NCBI RefSeq assembly: GCF_010078385.1
Contig: NZ_SIJC01000008.1
Span: 124,001-188,000 of the forward strand
From: Chengkuizengella sediminis
Lineage (GTDB): Bacteria > Bacillota > Bacilli > Paenibacillales > KCTC-33759
Direction of reading: 5' to 3'
Length of the DNA stretch: 64,000 bases
Shown piece by piece: positions 37,932 to 47,012 of this stretch. The notes under the pieces are model-generated. The model made no database searches. It was not told the DNA's origin and worked only from the letters and a program-made list of their open reading frames with translations. The stretch's first letter is position 1. Every line of letters starts with the position of its first letter. The position numbers and the translations under genes were made by a program.

Positions 37932-38750
37932 ATCTCAATTGATAGAGTTATAGCTAGTAAATGGGAGAAGACTGTTGTACTATTACAAAATCGTACTTTA
38001 AGAAAATTTGTTCCTGAGACTGAAAGGTTAAACTCTCAAAAACTCCAAAGGATGCTAAAGAGACATAAGATGGTGTATGTTAAACCAGTCAAAGGTGGCG
38101 GAGGAGTGGGGGTTATGAAAATAAATAAATTGTCAAATAGAAATGGAATAAGATTCAAGCTCCAAAATACCACCAGCGTAAAACGATTTAAAACCTTTGG
38201 TGGATTATACAAATCATTGCAGAAACAAATGAAGAGTAGAGATTATATCATTCAAAAGGGAATTTCTTTACTTAAATATCAAAATAAATTGATGGACCTT
38301 CGCATTATGGTGCAGGAAAATTTAAAGAACCAATGGGAAGTGACGGGTTCTGCTGCAAGAATAGGTCCAACAAAAAAAATAGTTACAAATGTAAGTAGTG
38401 GGGGTATCACCGTTGATTTTAAAAAGATGTTAAACCATTTTTATGAAGATAAAACAGAGCAAGATCAATTTTTAGATTCATTACATCAAATGAGTTTGGA
38501 GATAGCAAAGCAATTGCAAAAATATAATCCTAATTTAAAAGAAATTGGAGTGGATATCGGACTAGATGATCAAATGCACCCATGGATATTAGAGGTAAAT
38601 ACAAAACCTGATCCACGTATATTTTTTAGGGATAAGAGTACTATTGAGAAAGTTGTTCGATATGGACGTGCATATGGTAGAAAATATGACCTGACACCTA
38701 AGTTTAAACATGAAAAAAAGTACGCTAATAAATTAGGGGAAATCACATGA
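37932..38750 (+). CDS. YheC/YheD-family ATP-grasp protein (second copy)
   Basis: About 272 residues, paralogous to the ATP-grasp gene 3 kb upstream. MVYVKPVKGGGGVGVMKI is the nucleotide-binding loop, LMDLRIMVQENLKNQWEVTG the central motif and EIGVDIGLDDQMHPWILEVNTKPD the Mg-ATP-binding end. GGAGG at 37919-37923 is eight bases before ATC 37932, the same spacing as to CTG in the first copy; no ATG, GTG or TTG lies at that distance. The in-frame TTG at 37917 overlaps the binding site. The start is therefore uncertain. A sigma-K-like promoter precedes it, and a terminator follows. Confidence 0.82.
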   Translation: MSIDRVIASKWEKTVVLLQNRTLRKFVPETERLNSQKLQRMLKRHKMVYVKPVKGGGGVGVMKINKLSNRNGIRFKLQNTTSVKRFKTFGGLYKSLQKQMKSRDYIIQKGISLLKYQNKLMDLRIMVQENLKNQWEVTGSAARIGPTKKIVTNVSSGGITVDFKKMLNHFYEDKTEQDQFLDSLHQMSLEIAKQLQKYNPNLKEIGVDIGLDDQMHPWILEVNTKPDPRIFFRDKSTIEKVVRYGRAYGRKYDLTPKFKHEKKYANKLGEIT

Positions 38751-38755
38751 TCAAC

Positions 38756-38783
38756 TCACAACTTTAGCTAGTTGTGTTTTTTT
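38756..38783 (+). terminator. Terminator at the end of the phosphonate block
   Basis: CACAACT and AGTTGTG pair around TTAGCT and run into T7. Confidence 0.85.
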
Positions 38784-38872
38784 GTTAAAGCAATTTGAAA
38801 TTTTATTTGCATATTTTTGCAATATAATGCTATGATAATCTATATACATAAGTTTTCTAGGTAGGTGATAAA

Positions 38873-39214
38873 ATGTTCAATAGAGAATTAGTAAAGGGGA
38901 GTACCTCATTAGTTGTTTTACAGCTGTTAAACGAGAGAGATATGTACGGTTATGAACTGGCTAAAGAATTTGGACGTCGGAGTGAGCAGCTTCTTCAAGT
39001 AAAAGAAGGGACTTTATATCCTGCTTTACATAAACTAGAGAAGCAAACATACATCGAATGTTATTGGCAGGAACAAAAAAAAGGACCCGCCCGTAAATAT
39101 TATAGAATAACTGAAGAAGGTAAAGAAATGCTGCTTACGAAAACTTCAGAATGGGAAAAATTTGTAAGTGTAATGAATAAAGTATTAAGTGAGACAAAAC
39201 ATGACTTATCATAA
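38873..39214 (+). CDS. PadR family transcriptional regulator
   Basis: 113 residues, with the PadR winged helix: [35 protein letters not shown] and then [17 protein letters not shown] for the wing. PadR repressors usually control adjacent membrane or stress genes. The next gene starts before this one ends, so the two are co-translated. ATG 38873 has TAGGTGAT upstream. Confidence 0.93.
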   Translation: MFNRELVKGSTSLVVLQLLNERDMYGYELAKEFGRRSEQLLQVKEGTLYPALHKLEKQTYIECYWQEQKKGPARKYYRITEEGKEMLLTKTSEWEKFVSVMNKVLSETKHDLS

Positions 39215-39848
39215 AGTGAAAAAGCAGTACTTAGAAGAATTGGGGAATGAGCTAAAGAAACACGCTGAAAAAGATGAAATTCTTCTTGATTATGAACAAC
39301 ATATTTCGGAGTTAGCAAATGATTGTAATATTGAGATTCAAACAGAACAAGAATGGATGTTTTACATTACAGACCGATTAGGAACACCTAAAGGAGTGGC
39401 TAGAATTTGGCGAGAAGAATTAGCTGTCTCTCATAATCGAACACTTATCTATTTTTTGTTTGTTAACTTATTGTTCTTTTTCATAGGAGGATTATTAACT
39501 GTATTACATTTCACACTTGGCTTGCAGTGGCTTACCGAAGTTTGGCGGTATTTAACTTCAATTCCATCTTTATTAATGACTTTATATATGTTCTTCTGGG
39601 CATTGTTAGGATATGAGATTGGTAAGAGTTTCGGTGCAAATGGGAAAAAACTATTAAAGAAAACGTTCACCATTGCCATTATTCCTAATCTTTCCCTTTT
39701 GATATTCGTCTTATTTCAAATTATACCTCATGAATGGTTTTATCCTTTACTGACTGAATCATTTATTTTACTTTGTATCACATCTACGATTTTCCTCTAT
39801 CCCATAAGTTATTTAGGATTTTGTTGGGGGAAAAAGAAGTCGGTGTAA
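39201..39848 (+). CDS. HAAS/DUF1700-like membrane protein
   Basis: About 215 residues. The N-terminal 80 residues ([28 protein letters not shown], then [16 protein letters not shown]) resemble the HAAS helical domain found next to PadR regulators, and four membrane segments follow. I use ATG 39201, with AAGTGAG upstream; an in-frame GTG at 39189 is also possible, and either start overlaps padR. HAAS proteins are thought to work as sensors or accessory partners of the PadR regulator. Confidence 0.78.
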   Translation: MTYHKVKKQYLEELGNELKKHAEKDEILLDYEQHISELANDCNIEIQTEQEWMFYITDRLGTPKGVARIWREELAVSHNRTLIYFLFVNLLFFFIGGLLTVLHFTLGLQWLTEVWRYLTSIPSLLMTLYMFFWALLGYEIGKSFGANGKKLLKKTFTIAIIPNLSLLIFVLFQIIPHEWFYPLLTESFILLCITSTIFLYPISYLGFCWGKKKSV

Positions 39849-39912
39849 TTTTTTTGAATTGCTACATAGAAATTCTATATACTTTAATTTTCTTATAAGT
39901 TGGAGGGAATGT

Positions 39913-41382
39913 ATGATGAGTTCACAATTGCAAAAGTCAGATTTAAAATTACTAGCTGCATGTCTGCTTTTAGCTGTATTATTTGAACAAAGTTTTTTTC
40001 ATGGAACAGTAGGGGTATCGTACATCATTTTTGTTGTTGCTTTCTATTGGTTATATTATTGGCGGTTTCGCAAATTCCCTTTATCAAATCATCGATTGGG
40101 ATTTTTACTTTTAATATGCATTTGGTTATTAGCATTAAGTTATTTATTATATTCAAATCCATTTTTTTACGTAATGAATGCGTTTATCATTCCTTGCTTG
40201 ATTATTATTCATATTGTACTCATTTCAAATCAAAGTAAAATACAATGGTATCAATTGAGGTTTCTTTCGCTCATTTTTAAAAGTATTTCTGATTCTTTTT
40301 CATTCCTTGGACAGTTTTTTAAATTAGGTAAAACTTCAATGTTAACAAAGATGGATGAAGGTCATGTTCAGATGTTTAAAAAAATAAGTCTGGGGCTTAT
40401 GATATCATTCCCTGTGTTAGTCATCGTCATCGGCTTACTTTCATCGGCAGATCAAAGATTTAGTAGTTTAATGAGTAGCTTGCCTAATATGATGATTGAT
40501 GTACCGTTGGCCGAATGGATTGTTAGAACCATCATCATTATCGTATATACTTTAGCCGTATTTGGTTTTATTGGAAGTTTAAGAAAATCTAACACTGTTG
40601 TTGCTTCTAATGTAGTTGAGAAGAAATTAGTTACACTAGATGGTATTATCATTGCTACAATTTTGATTCTATTGGATGTTGTGTATGTATTATTTGTGTC
40701 TGTACAGTTTCAATATTTCTTTAGTGACACTCTTCATTCTGGTTATACCTATGCGGAATATGCTCGTCGTGGATTTTTTGAATTGCTGCTTGTATCTTTG
40801 ATCAATTTATCAGTGTTAAGCGGAGTATTAACATTTACGAAGGTTGACTCTAGAAGGATGAAACGGTTAATACAAATTTTGTTATCGATACTCATCACTG
40901 CAAGTGGTATCATGCTTGTTTCAGCCTTTCTTCGTTTAAATTTATACGAAGAATTTTACGGATATACATTTTACAGAGTTTTGCCACATTCATTTACGGT
41001 CTTTCTCGGAATCGTTTTTGCCTATACTTTAGTTAAGGTATGGATTGACAGATTAACGATCCGACATTTTTATTTTATATCTGCATTAATTTATTACACG
41101 TTTTTGAATGTCATGAATGTAGATCAATTCATTGTGAATGAAAATATGAAAAGATATGAGGAAACAGGGGTTATTGATGTGCATTATTTGAGTCAGTCAG
41201 ATCCTGGGATCATCGAACTAATTGATTTATATGAAACAAATCCTAAAGATATAGAATACGAAATAAAAGAACAACTGCAAATACGTAAAAATGAATTAAT
41301 TGAGAATGAAATGTCTTGGCAATCATTCAATTTTACTAGATATACAACTGAAGAGCGATTAAAGAACCTTAACTTAGAGTGA
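39913..41382 (+). CDS. DUF4173-like polytopic membrane protein
   Basis: A 489-residue protein with about ten membrane segments and a soluble tail (DPGIIELIDLYETNPKDIEYEIKEQL) at the C-terminus. It resembles the DUF4153/DUF4173 membrane family, which is common near PadR/HAAS pairs; function unknown. The start ATG 39913 (or the adjacent ATG 39916) has GGAGGG at 39902-39907. Confidence 0.7.
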   Translation: MMSSQLQKSDLKLLAACLLLAVLFEQSFFHGTVGVSYIIFVVAFYWLYYWRFRKFPLSNHRLGFLLLICIWLLALSYLLYSNPFFYVMNAFIIPCLIIIHIVLISNQSKIQWYQLRFLSLIFKSISDSFSFLGQFFKLGKTSMLTKMDEGHVQMFKKISLGLMISFPVLVIVIGLLSSADQRFSSLMSSLPNMMIDVPLAEWIVRTIIIIVYTLAVFGFIGSLRKSNTVVASNVVEKKLVTLDGIIIATILILLDVVYVLFVSVQFQYFFSDTLHSGYTYAEYARRGFFELLLVSLINLSVLSGVLTFTKVDSRRMKRLIQILLSILITASGIMLVSAFLRLNLYEEFYGYTFYRVLPHSFTVFLGIVFAYTLVKVWIDRLTIRHFYFISALIYYTFLNVMNVDQFIVNENMKRYEETGVIDVHYLSQSDPGIIELIDLYETNPKDIEYEIKEQLQIRKNELIENEMSWQSFNFTRYTTEERLKNLNLE

Positions 41383-41440
41383 ATTTTCACAGAAGAATGA
41401 CTAATTCCATGTTACGACAATACTTACAAATACGGGTGAA

Positions 41441-41866
41441 ATGATGAATATTGAAGTCAAATCAATCGAAAACGAAAAGGAATTTATGATAAAACAAATA
41501 CTGATTTTCGATGAGCAGAGAATGAAAGGGACCATCGTTCAATTCACACCACATTCTGATAGTGAATCCATCTATGAATACCATGATTATTTTAGCAATT
41601 CCCTTTTTGATGATTTAGTAATAACTAAAAATGAAGCGATTCAACTTTTTGATCGATTTAATGGAAAGTGGGAATTTAAAATCGCAGTTTTAAAAACTAA
41701 TCGTTTAAACATACAATTTTGGCGATCAACGATATCTAGTTATACAGAAGGTGATTTTGAAGAATACATTGAATTAGCTCAAGATGGGGATTTTCAAGTT
41801 TTCAAGTTTTATAATGATTGTTATCGTTATTACATGAAACCATTATTAAAAATTTATGGGTATTAA
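41441..41866 (+). CDS. Hypothetical protein, 141 residues
   Basis: A small acidic, soluble protein that I do not recognise. It is rich in aromatic and charged residues (FTPHSDSESIYEYHDYF, IQFWRSTISSYTEGDFEEYIEL) and has no signal or membrane segment. The start may be ATG 41441 or 41444 with a weak GGGTGA site. Codon use is like that of its neighbours, and it lies in the same direction after the DUF4173 gene. Confidence 0.6.
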   Translation: MMNIEVKSIENEKEFMIKQILIFDEQRMKGTIVQFTPHSDSESIYEYHDYFSNSLFDDLVITKNEAIQLFDRFNGKWEFKIAVLKTNRLNIQFWRSTISSYTEGDFEEYIELAQDGDFQVFKFYNDCYRYYMKPLLKIYGY

Positions 41867-41937
41867 TAATAGAGCAATTTAGAATCATCTATTAAATGTT
41901 ATAATATGACAATAGGTTAAGTTAAGGAGTCGATGAT

Positions 41938-42399
41938 ATGAGTGAAAAAGACCAACAATATACAATGGAGGAATTTCATAAGAAATGCGCTGTCAATTTA
42001 TTTAATCAAGTATGGGATCTGTTACAAAAAGATTCTCGAAATACGATGGAAGACGATACTATGATACATGCTGCACACGCATCAAGATATCATTGGGGAA
42101 TTATCGGTAAAGAAGAGAATTTAGCACGAGGTGAGTGGCAAATTTCTAGAGTTTATTCCGTACTAAAAAAGTCTGAAAGAGCGATTTATCATGCACAAAG
42201 ATGTTTAGATATTTGCTTAGAAAATCAAATCGGTGATTGGGACCTGGCTTTTGCCTATGAAGCACTTGCCCGAGCATATAAAGTAACAAATGATATTGAA
42301 AAAACTAACAAATATCTTAAATTAGCAAATGAAGCTGGAGAAAATATACAAGATCCAAGGGACAAAGAAGTGTTGATTAAAGATCTACAAACGGTATAA
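41938..42399 (+). CDS. TPR-like hypothetical protein
   Basis: A 153-residue, all-helical soluble protein. ERAIYHAQRCLDICLENQIGDWDLAFAYEALARAYKV followed by EKTNKYLKLANEAGENI looks like two tetratricopeptide-type helix pairs. A conserved-looking histidine-rich stretch (IHAAHASRYHWGIIG) precedes them. It may mediate protein contacts; no partner is evident. ATG 41938 follows AAGGAG at 41924-41929. Confidence 0.7.
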   Translation: MSEKDQQYTMEEFHKKCAVNLFNQVWDLLQKDSRNTMEDDTMIHAAHASRYHWGIIGKEENLARGEWQISRVYSVLKKSERAIYHAQRCLDICLENQIGDWDLAFAYEALARAYKVTNDIEKTNKYLKLANEAGENIQDPRDKEVLIKDLQTV

Positions 42400-42433
42400 A
42401 GATTATTCTACAATTCGATATAGGTATCATGTG

Positions 42434-42470
42434 GACGATTTTTCTTGTGAAAGGAGAATCGTTTTTTTTT
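42434..42470 (+). terminator. Terminator after the TPR-like gene
   Basis: ACGATT-TTTCTT pairs with AAGGAGAATCGT and is followed by T9. Confidence 0.82.
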
Positions 42471-42614
42471 GTCAAAAAAAGTTTATTCCGAAACATCATG
42501 CATATTTATTTTGCATAATATTAGCAATATGTAGTGGCTTTTAATTTCGAGGTATAACTGCATCCAATTCATAAATAAACCTTATTGTAGGTGAAGAAAC
42601 GGAGGATGCTTAAC

Positions 42615-44060
42615 GTGAGTTTTCATTTACTGAATCAACAACAAATGCTTAATATCATTAGAAAAGGGATTGAAAAATCACAATCTCCAAAACATATTAT
42701 TGTTGTTGGAGCTGGATTAGCTGGTCTCGTCGCAGCATCTTTATTAAAGGAAGCTGGGCATAAAGTCACCATTCTGGAAGCGAATAATAGAGTGGGAGGA
42801 CGTGTTAATACTTTGCGCTCTCCTTTTAGTAACGGGTTATTTTTCAATGCGGGAGCAATGCGTATTCCTAATTTCCACTACCTATCCTTAGAATATGTTA
42901 AAAAGTTTGAATTGCCTATGAATTTATTTATTTATCAAACTCCTATGGATATCATTTACGCAAATGGCGTCAAAACACGTCGTGGTATGTTTGAACGTAA
43001 TCCAAGAATTTTAAATTATCCAGTGAATCCAAATGAAAGAGATAAGACAGCTGAATATCTAATGCTTTTAGCACTTCAACCTTACTTTGATTTCATCAAA
43101 CAAGATCCAGAAAAAAATTGGGCTATAGTAGAAAAAAACAATAGAAAACTCTCGTTTAGGTTTCTCTTAAATTCGATTTATTCAGAGAGTGTTGTTGATA
43201 TGATTGGTACACTTCTGAATATGGAAGCATTTTTGGGGGTATCTTTAAATGAGGTATTACGACAAATGGAGTTTTTCAAATCAACCACTTGTTATTATGA
43301 GATATCGGGAGGTATGGACCGATTACCAATGGCATTTCTACCACAACTAAATGAAAATATAAAATTTAATCATAAAATAATAAAAATAGAAAACTTAAAT
43401 AACAATGTAAATATCCAGTCCATTAATCAGAAAAACTCAAAGTCTTTCAATATAACTGGAGATCTTGCTATAGTGACTATACCATTTTCAACATTACGAT
43501 TTGTAAAAATTGAACCATACGATTCTTTCTCCTATCATAAAAGAAAAGCCATACGTGAACTCAACTATATGACCTCAACAAAGATAGCAATCGAATTTAA
43601 AAGCAGGTTTTGGGAAAAAGAAGGTCAATTTGGTGGTAAAACCGTAACAGATTTGCCTATACGTTTTACATATTTTCCAAGTCATGGACTTGGAACAAAA
43701 GGACACGCCATAGTTTTAGCAAGTTATACGTGGGAAGATGATGCTTTAATGTGGGATAGTCTCGATGAAGGAGAACGCGTTCAATATGCTTTAATGAATT
43801 TAGCAGAAATTTATGGGGATCAGGTATATAGAGAATTCGTAACAGGTGCTTCCTTTAGCTGGAGTCAGAATTCATATTCAGCGGGAGCATTTTCGGCTTA
43901 TAGTCCTGGACAGAAAATAGAGCTATATCCTTACTTAACTATACCTCAAGGAAGAGTACACTTTGCAGGAGAACATACTTCCATTACACATGGTTGGATC
44001 CAGGGAGCAATTGAATCGGGAATACGAGTGGCGTATGAAGTAAACGAACTACCAAAATAA
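42615..44060 (+). CDS. Flavin-dependent amine/L-amino acid oxidase
   Basis: About 481 residues of the monoamine oxidase/LAAO family. The FAD-binding Rossmann motif is VVGAGLAGLVAASLLKEAGH, followed by VTILEANNRVGGR, and the C-terminal FAD-contact motif is VHFAGEHTSITHGWIQGAIESG. It oxidises an amine or amino acid to imine with release of hydrogen peroxide. There is no signal peptide. I use GTG 42615, which has GGAGG at 42601-42605; the upstream in-frame GTG 42591 has no binding site. Substrate unknown. Confidence 0.87.
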   Translation: MSFHLLNQQQMLNIIRKGIEKSQSPKHIIVVGAGLAGLVAASLLKEAGHKVTILEANNRVGGRVNTLRSPFSNGLFFNAGAMRIPNFHYLSLEYVKKFELPMNLFIYQTPMDIIYANGVKTRRGMFERNPRILNYPVNPNERDKTAEYLMLLALQPYFDFIKQDPEKNWAIVEKNNRKLSFRFLLNSIYSESVVDMIGTLLNMEAFLGVSLNEVLRQMEFFKSTTCYYEISGGMDRLPMAFLPQLNENIKFNHKIIKIENLNNNVNIQSINQKNSKSFNITGDLAIVTIPFSTLRFVKIEPYDSFSYHKRKAIRELNYMTSTKIAIEFKSRFWEKEGQFGGKTVTDLPIRFTYFPSHGLGTKGHAIVLASYTWEDDALMWDSLDEGERVQYALMNLAEIYGDQVYREFVTGASFSWSQNSYSAGAFSAYSPGQKIELYPYLTIPQGRVHFAGEHTSITHGWIQGAIESGIRVAYEVNELPK

Positions 44061-44097
44061 TATGGGGAATGAACGTGTATGATAGATGATGCATATA

Positions 44098-44142
44098 AAA
44101 TAAGAGTTTCTTCTCTATTAAGGGAAGAAACTCTTATTTTTT
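44098..44142 (+). terminator. Terminator after the amine oxidase gene
   Basis: AATAAGAGTTTCTT and GAAGAAACTCTTATT form a long hairpin followed by T-rich sequence. Confidence 0.9.
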
Positions 44143-44293
44143 CAAGATACCATGAGTGTTTTTAATAGAAACATCTGTGAATGCTTACTTTCATCTTATT
44201 ACATTACACCACGTGTTGACACAGACAAATGCGGATTTTATATGAAATTCACATTCTTCTAGGCATTCGCACAATCTAGGGGAGTGCTTATAA

Positions 44294-44302
44294 CATAATA
44301 TA
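44294..44302 (+). promoter_or_regulatory. Sigma-K-like -10 element before the Cys-rich gene
   Basis: CATAATATA fits CATANNNTA, the sigma-K -10 consensus, 33 bases before the start codon. I find no AC at the expected 16-17 bases upstream, so the call is tentative. Confidence 0.35.
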
Positions 44303-44335
44303 ACAAGAATTGATGTAGACCGGAGGTGAGAGCAC

Positions 44336-44830
44336 ATGGGTAAATTCGATAGAACGATCTGTGATTGTTGTGTATGTCCAATGCAATCTGTTATGCAACA
44401 ATTAGTGGGCCGTAATGATGTGGCAATTACCACCACTGCTTTTTCTGATGTCGACACCTCATCTATTACAACAATCGATTCTGCTGACAATTTTATAGTA
44501 GAAACAAGTAGAGGATCGTATCCAATATGTAATGTCACTGCAGTTGGAGTTCAAGGTGGTGATTTTAACCTAACATTAAAACCAATCCAATTAGATAACA
44601 AAGGGGAGTGTAGCTGCTGTGAAGATCCTACTACAAATAAATTAAAATCATTAATTAAAAAGACGGTGGAGATTGAATATGACGGGGACGGATCCCTTTT
44701 TTTTGAGACTGGAATCATTGAAAAAGTGGGAGAAGGTATTGTGACTATAGAAAATCCTTCACCCAGTATGAGTAGTCTTACTCATATTGCAATCTCAACT
44801 TGTCATATTGGAAGGGTGAATCCTGTATAA
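44336..44830 (+). CDS. Cysteine-rich small protein, possible spore coat component
   Basis: A 164-residue protein that I cannot assign to a characterised family. The N-terminus has CDCCVCPMQSVMQQLVG, and a second cluster ECSCCEDP lies near residue 98. Between and after them are strand-rich, acidic segments. Clustered cysteines without a signal peptide are common in disulfide-cross-linked coat and exosporium proteins, and a sigma-K-like -10 box precedes the gene. ATG 44336 has CGGAGGTGAG upstream. A metal-binding role is an alternative. Confidence 0.65.
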   Translation: MGKFDRTICDCCVCPMQSVMQQLVGRNDVAITTTAFSDVDTSSITTIDSADNFIVETSRGSYPICNVTAVGVQGGDFNLTLKPIQLDNKGECSCCEDPTTNKLKSLIKKTVEIEYDGDGSLFFETGIIEKVGEGIVTIENPSPSMSSLTHIAISTCHIGRVNPV

Positions 44831-44967
44831 TTATTTACCGGTATAACCACATTAATGAATAGAAAAAACTTGATATAAAAATATTCCCTAAAGACATGTA
44901 ACCTGAATGCTAGACATTTCTTAATGTCTGACATTCAGGTTTTTGCATCCCTTGAAGCAAAAGACGA

Positions 44968-46077
44968 TTACCCCTTACTTAAGGGCTTAATGACAGGATG
45001 TGATGCCAATTCCATCAATAGCCTCTCATTATCCTTCACGTAAGAACTGTCGGGAATATATTTTGACGCAATATCATTATGCTGTTTGGCTTCTGCATAA
45101 AGGCCTAATGACATGTAGCAAGTACATAAATGTACATGCGGGAGCCATGTATAACAAGGAGTTTTTATATATGCACTATTCACTGGAATATCAATATGAG
45201 AAGCTGTTTTATACCAACCTATCGCTTTATGAATCTGTTGATTTAGTGCATAAATATGGCCTAGCTTGCAACAGGCTTCTCCTCTAGGTGGGTCTAACTC
45301 AAAAGTTTTCAGGCAATTTGCAATCGCATGGTCAAATTCATTATACTGAATATGGCAATCGGCAAGTTTTAAATACGCATAAATTCTTTGATTATGATTT
45401 AAGGATTTTTCATTTGAAATTTCTTCATATAAATCCACTGCCTTTTGATATTGTTTATGTTTGAAGCATTCATTCCCATAGTGGAGCTTATCTCTTAAAC
45501 TTAACTTCTTTCCTTGCTCAACCGCTTTTTCAAAAATTTTTATATACTGATCTGAGTGCGTTTTCTTCTTCAAATGCTTAATTTTAATATTCGTTATAAA
45601 TGCCTTTCCTGAAACATCAAGTATCTCATGGACTAACCCGATCCATTTGAAATTGCATTTTCTTTTTATTATACGCTCCCTGAGAAGCGTAGAGATTAAT
45701 ATACCCTGAGCATCAAATCTATATTGATAATCCATCATAATGCACTCCATATTGTGAGCAAGGATCTGACTCCTCTTAAGTTCCAATATTTGTAACCGAC
45801 TTTCTTCTGGAACAATATCATCCGCATCCAACCACATAATATAGTCTTTTGTTGCTTTTGAAAAAGAGAAGTTTCTCGCTTTAGAAAAATCATCTACCCA
45901 CTCAAAATCAAAGATCTTGTCCGTATATTTTCTTGCTACCTCTTTCGTCCGATCCGTTGAACCTGTATCCACTATAATGATTTCATCTATGAAGTCAGTG
46001 ACAGAAGATAAACATCGACCAAGGACTTCCTCTTCATTCCGCACTATCATACAAAGGCTTATTGTAACACTTTCCAT
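44968..46077 (-). CDS. Family 2 glycosyltransferase with TPR repeats
   Basis: 369 residues. The GT-A domain occupies about the first 230: SLCMIVRNEEEVLGRCLSS, DEIIIVDTGSTDRTKEVA and YIMWLDADDIV, whose DxD-like acidic motif binds the sugar nucleotide and metal. TPR-type helix pairs follow (QKAVDLYEEISNE, HAIANCLKTFELDP, KAIGWYKTASHID). This layout is common in Bacillales glycosyltransferases that modify proteins or surface glycans. No sugar-supply genes are next to it. On the minus strand AGGGGAGAT precedes the ATG. Confidence 0.9.
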   Translation of the reverse strand: MESVTISLCMIVRNEEEVLGRCLSSVTDFIDEIIIVDTGSTDRTKEVARKYTDKIFDFEWVDDFSKARNFSFSKATKDYIMWLDADDIVPEESRLQILELKRSQILAHNMECIMMDYQYRFDAQGILISTLLRERIIKRKCNFKWIGLVHEILDVSGKAFITNIKIKHLKKKTHSDQYIKIFEKAVEQGKKLSLRDKLHYGNECFKHKQYQKAVDLYEEISNEKSLNHNQRIYAYLKLADCHIQYNEFDHAIANCLKTFELDPPRGEACCKLGHIYALNQQIHKAIGWYKTASHIDIPVNSAYIKTPCYTWLPHVHLCTCYMSLGLYAEAKQHNDIASKYIPDSSYVKDNERLLMELASHPVIKPLSKG

Positions 46078-47012
46078 ATTATCTCCCCTTACCTCTAAAC
46101 CGTAATTTCAAAAACACTTTTGAAAATAACATAAAATCGTATCCAAAAGATTACAATTCAATTCATAAAAAGGTAGTATCAATATATGAAAAATAATTCA
46201 TTAGGTACCAGTTTACACAGATAAATGCTGATATAACGTAAACTAAGACATAAAAAGGGGATCATCCCTATGGGACATTTCAATGAATCCATCTGTGCTT
46301 ACAATATCTATTTTTAACGAGACAGTAGGCGGCACTTAACCCTTTTTATCTTTGACAAGTCGAGATGTGGTAATAGTTTGTTTTCCATTTGAAGACATTT
46401 TTTGATCCTTGCAAGGACGACCAAATGCATATTTGGCATAGCAGACAAATCCCTGCCGTACTAAAATACTTTGACTGTATGCCTCTGATGATGGTTAAAA
46501 TCCGTTTTACGGATTTTTTTTATTTTAAGCGTGTGATGCAAAGTTTGTTTCAGCATCCGCCCACTCTACATCCCCTCTATTCTAAATGTTTTTTCTAGAT
46601 CACTCCTTGCTTTAAGAGAAACATAAAGTCCATTTTACGATGGATGTATTTTCATGGATTATATCTCTAACGGATATTCTTGTTTGATAAAAGATCACAG
46701 CGATTAGGAGATTTAGGAATGGAGATAAGATTACCTATTCTTGTGAAACATCGGTAGTTGTTTAGATTCTTTGTGTTCGCAAGGAGGAGCTTCACGTATT
46801 GGATGACGTTAATACTTATGTACATAACAATGAAAGCGTTGTTCTATTTAGTTTGAACGAAGTCTTTTCATTTTTCGGATAGAAATGGATAATTAAGTAA
46901 TAATAAGATTAGCACCGGTAGTAGTGCTAATTTTTATTTTCTTTTTTTCTTTTATAGTGGTTTTATTTTTACGTGAAAACTTGAATGTATTAACTACTTA
47001 GGGGGGAGCAGT
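46078..47012. other. 935-bp gene-poor region
   Basis: No convincing gene is seen. Open frames are short and without family likeness; the longest plus-strand one (46389-46598) has no ribosome binding site. A short hairpin AAAATCCGT-TTT-ACGGATTTT with T-run is at 46496-46521, and another terminator lies at 46907-46940. GGAGGAG at 46781-46787 precedes a TTG-initiated frame of only 27 codons. The region may be the remains of one or more deleted genes. Confidence 0.4.
46907..46940 (+). terminator. Terminator-like hairpin before the MMPL gene
   Basis: ATTAGCAC and GTGCTAAT pair around a short loop and are followed by T-rich sequence. It may end an upstream transcript or act as an attenuator in the MMPL leader. 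Confidence 0.7.

Noticed and set aside
46389-46598. 69-codon plus-strand frame
   Set aside because: It has no ribosome binding site and runs through a terminator-like hairpin at 46496-46521.
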